Of a stretch of DNA of 64,000 bases, positions 55,201 through 61,200 are shown piece by piece. Origin of the DNA: Tachypleus tridentatus. Taxonomy: Eukaryota > Arthropoda > Merostomata > Xiphosura > Limulidae. Each line of letters starts with the position of its first letter. Position 1 is the stretch's first letter. Made by a program: the position numbers and the translations under genes. The stretch lies in contig NC_134830.1 in the NCBI RefSeq assembly GCF_004210375.1, forward strand, positions 167,469,874-167,533,873, written 5' to 3'. The notes under the pieces were generated by a model that ran no database searches, was not told the DNA's origin, and was given only the letters and a program-made list of their open reading frames with translations.

Positions 55201-58200
55201 TATATCTGTCACCGCTGTTTTGTGATCTATAGCTGTCACTGCTGTTTTGTGATCTATAGCTGTCACTGCTGTTTTGTGATCTATAGCTGTCACTGCTGTT
55301 TTGTGATCTATAGCTATAACCACTGTTTTGTGATCTATAGCTATAACCGCTGTTTTGTGATCTATAGCTATAACCGCTGTTTTGTGATCTATAGCTATAA
55401 CCGCTGTTTTGTGATCTATAGCTGTCACCACTGTTTTGTTATCTATAGCTATCACTGCTGTTTTGTGATCTATATCTGTCACCGCTGTTTTGTGATCTAT
55501 ATCTGTCACCACTGTTTTGTGATCTATAGCTGTCACCGCTGTTTTTAAGTCTGTTTTTTTTAGAAATCCAAAATAGTTTTAAGCAACAGATGTAGATGTA
55601 AATTACCTGCATTAAATAAATGCATGAATTTTCTCACAGAATTGGGAAAGTCACTGAAAGCTGAACAGTCATGGAAGTCACAATCCTTACTGAACTGTTT
55701 CAGCGCCTGAAATGTGTTGAAATCTATCAGTGGACTCTATCATATAAATCTTCTTATATTTTATGTATACGTTTTGTATAACCGCCACATTCAGCTGTGT
55801 ATTGATATACAGCTGATACAGCATAGTTCACTAAGACTGCTATTTTGTGCAGAGAGAGATCAGTTATTGAATGTATAAAGTTTTCAAATGTTTGCCTCCA
55901 ATGATTCTATTATTTAGCAGCTGTGGAGTTGTTTGGATCAGTACCATATCTCTCGGGTTTTAGAAATTTGCAGGCTGACCCTGCCTTTTGAGTTAATAGT
56001 TATCTGTTTCACATATTACAATAACGTCCTTTTCCAGGCTGTCCCTGGCTTCTGAGTTAATAGTTATCTGTTTTACATATTATAAGAACTTCCTTTTCCA
56101 GGCTGTCTCTGCCGTCTGATTTCGTAGTCATATGTTTTACATAATACAAGAAATTCTTTACCGGGTTGTCCCTGCCTTCTTATTTAATAGTTATCTATTT
56201 TACAAATTATCCTGCACTGGTAATAAATTTACAAAAATGTGAAATATAGGTGTAACACATGAAGTTCTAAAAACCCTAACGTATTTTATCTTATTCACCA
56301 TATGATCCTGGCATAGCTATAAAATGAAAACGTGAACGTAAAATAATATATTTTTAAAGGTCCTCAACAAGACAAGTTTAGTATTGACGCATCTGGCCAG
56401 ATTATGTTACGTGGAAGTCCCAAAGTTTGTGAGGATAGATGCACTATCATCGTTACAGCCAAGTCTAAACGTGGAGATAATCAGCTTAAGGTAAGGAATA
56501 TTAAGTCGCCGCAGCAAAAATGTTCATCGACGTTTACACTTTGAACTGATTTTAAGCAGGCGTAATTTCATTTTCTCTTCGCCAGGACATCTCTCTGTCA
56601 CTATAAACATTTCCTCACCAAGTGATGAAAGACGTTATGTCATTACAGCAAAAAGATATCTGTCTTAGGTTTATTTGTTTTTGAATTTCGCGCAAAGCTA
56701 CTCGAGAGCTATATGCGCTAGCCGTCCTTAATTTAGCAGTATAAGACAAGAGGGAAGGCAGCTTGTCATCACCACCCACCGCCAACTCTTTGGTTACTCT
56801 CTTACCAACGAATAGTGGAATTGACAGTCACGTTATAACGCCTCCCCGGCTGAGAGGGTGAGTATTTTGGTACGACGGGGATTCGAACCCGCCACCCTCG
56901 TATTACGAGTCGAACACCTTAACCCATCTGGCCATGTCGGGCCGTATCTGCTTTAAATGACGTTTCTCGTATTTAGCCAAGACATATTTGTATAGAACAA
57001 ACAGTTTCTTTATGGTGTTATATTTGCTAATAAATAGTATTTCTTCAAACTTTGACGAGCTCAACATAATATCTAAAAAAAAATCATTTTTTTTAAATAC
57101 TGCAGTTGGAGATATTGATAACTTAATAGCTTGAGTTTCCGAAATTTTAACTTATTATTGATTGCTTGTAAGAACAATTACGTTTCGTGATAACCTGTTT
57201 ACAATTGGTAATAAATTATTTTACAAGTTTATGTTTAACAAATAATTTTCAATAAAACCATAATTGGTTTCATTTTTCTATTCTTAAATTAATAAAAAAA
57301 AAATATTTTGATTACAGAATATTATTTTGTATAAATATGGTAAACTTATGAAAAGTAGTTCACGTTCATGAACAGTGAATTTTCCTACAACAAATCCTTC
57401 GTAGTAAACGGGAAAAGATAATAAAATCCAGGTTTTTATGTTGAGATGTTATTTAAAGTTTTACTTAAGTATTTCATCCTCTTACTGTTGTTATTTTATT
57501 TCTTTTTTGATAACGTCTGAAACAAATGGATTTGTTGTTATTCGCTGTGAATATATTACGTAATGTACTACAAGCATACCACGTCTTCTATTCTGACATT
57601 ATGCGCAGAAAATATTTAACAGGCAGCTCAGTTCAGGATGTGCAGATTTAACGCGTGCGCAGCTACTGGCTGGCATAAATCAGTTTCACAATTAACACTT
57701 TTGATGACGAGAAACCCACTTGAAATAACAACGTGTCTCAGAAAGGCTGGTATGGGTATTAACACTTTTATTGATAAGGAGAGAAGAACGTTTCGACGAA
57801 GGTCAAATCGTTGTTCTTTGCTTATCAATAAAAGTGTTAATTAACCCATATGAGCCGTTCTGTTTGTTGTTTGTTTGTTTTTGGAATTTCACACAAAGCT
57901 ACTCGAGGGCTATCTGTGCTAGCCGTCCCTAATTTAGCAGTGTAAGACTAGAGGGAAGGCAACTAGTCATCACCACCCACCGCCAAATCTTGGGCTACTC
58001 TTTTACCAACGAATAGTGAGATTGACCGTCACATTATAACGCCCCCACGGCTGGGAGGGCGAGCATGTTTGGCGCGACGCGGACGCGAACCCACGACGCT
58101 CGGATTACGAGTCGCACGCCTTACGCGCTTGGCCATGCCAGGCCTGAGCCGTTCTGAGATAACACCTTTCACATTGCTAACTGAATTTCACTTGACAGTA

Positions 58201-61200
58201 CTATTGTGTTACCTAATTATATGCACAGTATCCTTATCTATGTTCTACTAATACAGTTACGACAGAAAGTGTTCGTACCCCTGCGTCGTGAGTAGTTTTT
58301 CCGTCATAACTTAAAAATTATCACGATTAGGATAATGAAAGTAGAGTATATTATAAATATTATACTAACACACATCTTCATAAATTTTTATGTGGTGTTT
58401 AATCATCTGTATTTCCAAGTATGTTGATTGTTTTTTTTTTATTTACCGTTTAATCCACCTTTAAATTGGCCAGGTGGTTAAGGCGCTCGACTCGTAATTT
58501 GAGGGTCGAGAACTCGAATCTTCGTCACACCAAACACGCTCGCCCTTTTAGCCGTATGGGCGTTATAATTGATGATCAATCCCACTATTCGTTGGTAAAA
58601 TAGTAGCCCAAGAGTTGGCGGTGGGTGGTGATGACTAGCTGCCTTCCCTCTAGTCTTATACTGCTAAATTAGGGACGGCTAGCGCAGATAGCTCTCGAGT
58701 AGCTTTGCGCGAAAATGAAACCAAACAAAATACATCCTTAAATATTCCAGTTGTTACGTATTGTAATTTATTTAGTACAAGTCTCCAATTTGTTATATCA
58801 CGTATGTTAACTAACGTAATACGATTTCAAGTAACCGGAAATTTAAACTTAGAAGTTAATTAAATGTTAATATGTATTAAATATATAATATTTTCCAGCA
58901 AGATTGATACCAACAATTTTCTTTTTTTTACACGAATATATTTTGATATACAAACAAAACACAATACAGTTTATAATAATGGTTGTTACCAATAGTAATT
59001 TCAAATGATGGTTTATATACAAGAGATTTACAAACTTATAGACAATTCTGAACTTTCTATCCAGTGTGGAACTGAATATTTTATCGACGCCACGTCCTAT
59101 CAAACAACACTAGAAGTTTCCTCTCTCTTTATCTTATAGAATCGCACAAGTTTTTTTTTCTATCTTGATCTTTTACAAATTAATTCTGAGTTGGTACCCT
59201 TCAACCTAGCTATGTAGATGTTGCTTCTTGATTGGCTCATACCTTCGCAAGCTGACTTTTCCCGGCGAAGATATTTAATGTCCTTGAAATACTAACGTTG
59301 AAATTCGATTTACTGAAGTTGAACAGTCTGTAATGTTCGAAATCTACAAATGTTGCTTGTTCAGTTCTGCAGTTTTCCGATTAATAGGCGTTAATCATAA
59401 TTATAGTTACCAAGGCATATAGCATACACACTGTAGCTGTCCAATCATATTCTTCTTCAACTGTCTCTTGGCTACTGAGCTGCTTTTATATGAATCATGC
59501 GTATTTAGTAAACGTTGAACAATGTTCTAAAACACGCTAACGTTTTCGTAAAACAAATGTTGATTATTACACTCAGGAATCTTCTACAAAGTTCGAGAAA
59601 AGCAAAAAAGAAAACTATAATGAAACAAACTTAGGGACTAAAATAAACTTATAATGGTGAATCCGTGACACAGTTTCACAAAATATTTATTTTGAATACA
59701 TAAACAGGAGAAAGTCTCCTGCTGAATGAACTATCTATTATTTTACCTTTACTTGGGCAAGAGAAAGTCTACTACTGAAGCATTAGGAAAATACATAGAT
59801 AAAGTTTACTGGTGAGAAAGACGGGTTTCATAGTATTATATCTAAATTAATAAAGACACCTCCATCCCACTCCCAAATAGTGTAAACGATCTTCTCTAGT
59901 AACTAAATAACAATAACCGATGAAGTAAAATATTTACAAACGTTTGTTCACTTTTTTTGCTTCACTTCACGTTGTACTATATATACTATCTTTCAAACAG
60001 AGACATTTTACATTATAACAGTTTTGTTAAAAGAATTTATAAATTGACCATTTGGAGAATATATTTTTTACCACATTGTTAACAGGAGTTAATATTTTGT
60101 ATCTGAATATAAAACACGCTTCATACGAAAATACTGATGCTAAAATATCTTATGATTAATTTGCTGCCTGCATATGTTAACATTTCCAATAACAAGCATC
60201 TAAATCATGTAATTCAGAATTACTTTTACTGATTATTTGTGATTATTTACTTACGTGAAATGGCAACATAATCTAGCCATCTGTAGTTTCGCATGATCAC
60301 ATGAGAATTTTACTCTTTGCGTTTTCAGTACGTTCTAATACTTTTGTACAGTTTAGGCCTATTCAATAGTTGTAAATACATATATGTCTGTGTGTCTATA
60401 ATAACATAAGAATTTCACTTCATGCCAAATATGACGAACTTTCTGTAGAGACTGAACTAAACAGCCAGAAAATTAATGGACAAATAATGTTAAAATAAAC
60501 GTTTCTAACACAACAGTAGAGGTGAACTTTCTGTTAGATATGTGTAGCGCAATCAGTTATATTAATTTACTGTTTCAGCTATTCGTATTACATAGCTGAA
60601 TATAACCTTGCTTAGGCTTTCCTTACTCTGGAGGCCTGGCATGGCCAGGTGGTTAAGGTAGTCGACTCGTAATCCGAGGGTTGTAGGTTCGAGTCCCCGT
60701 TACACCAAAAATGTTCGCCCTTTCAGCCGTGGGGGGCGTTAAAATGTAACGGTCAAGTTTTGTGAAAATATTATTTACACGGAGAAAAGTGGATTTGTTT
60801 TAATCCATGGTTAATATTATTCCTTGGCGCTCGTGTGTAATGTGAGAATAGTATATAACATCCGACGTTAAAATGGGTACAGAATTAAACTATTTTAATT
60901 AAGGTCAACATATGACCACCAGAATGTTGACACTGAATGTTTGCAACATCACCTTCAGGAGCCTGTCTTACAAGACATAATCCGTCACATCAAACTTGCT
61001 CGCCCTTTCAGCCGTGGGGGCGTTATAATATTCGGTCAATCTCACTATTCGTTGGTAAAAGAGTAGCCCAAGAGTTGGTGGTGGATGGTGATGACTAGCT
61101 TCCTTTTCTCTAGTCTTAAACTGATAAATTAGGACGGCTAGCGCAGATAGGCCCTGAGTAACTTTGCGCGAAATTCAAAACCAAACCAAATTAGTCAGCA

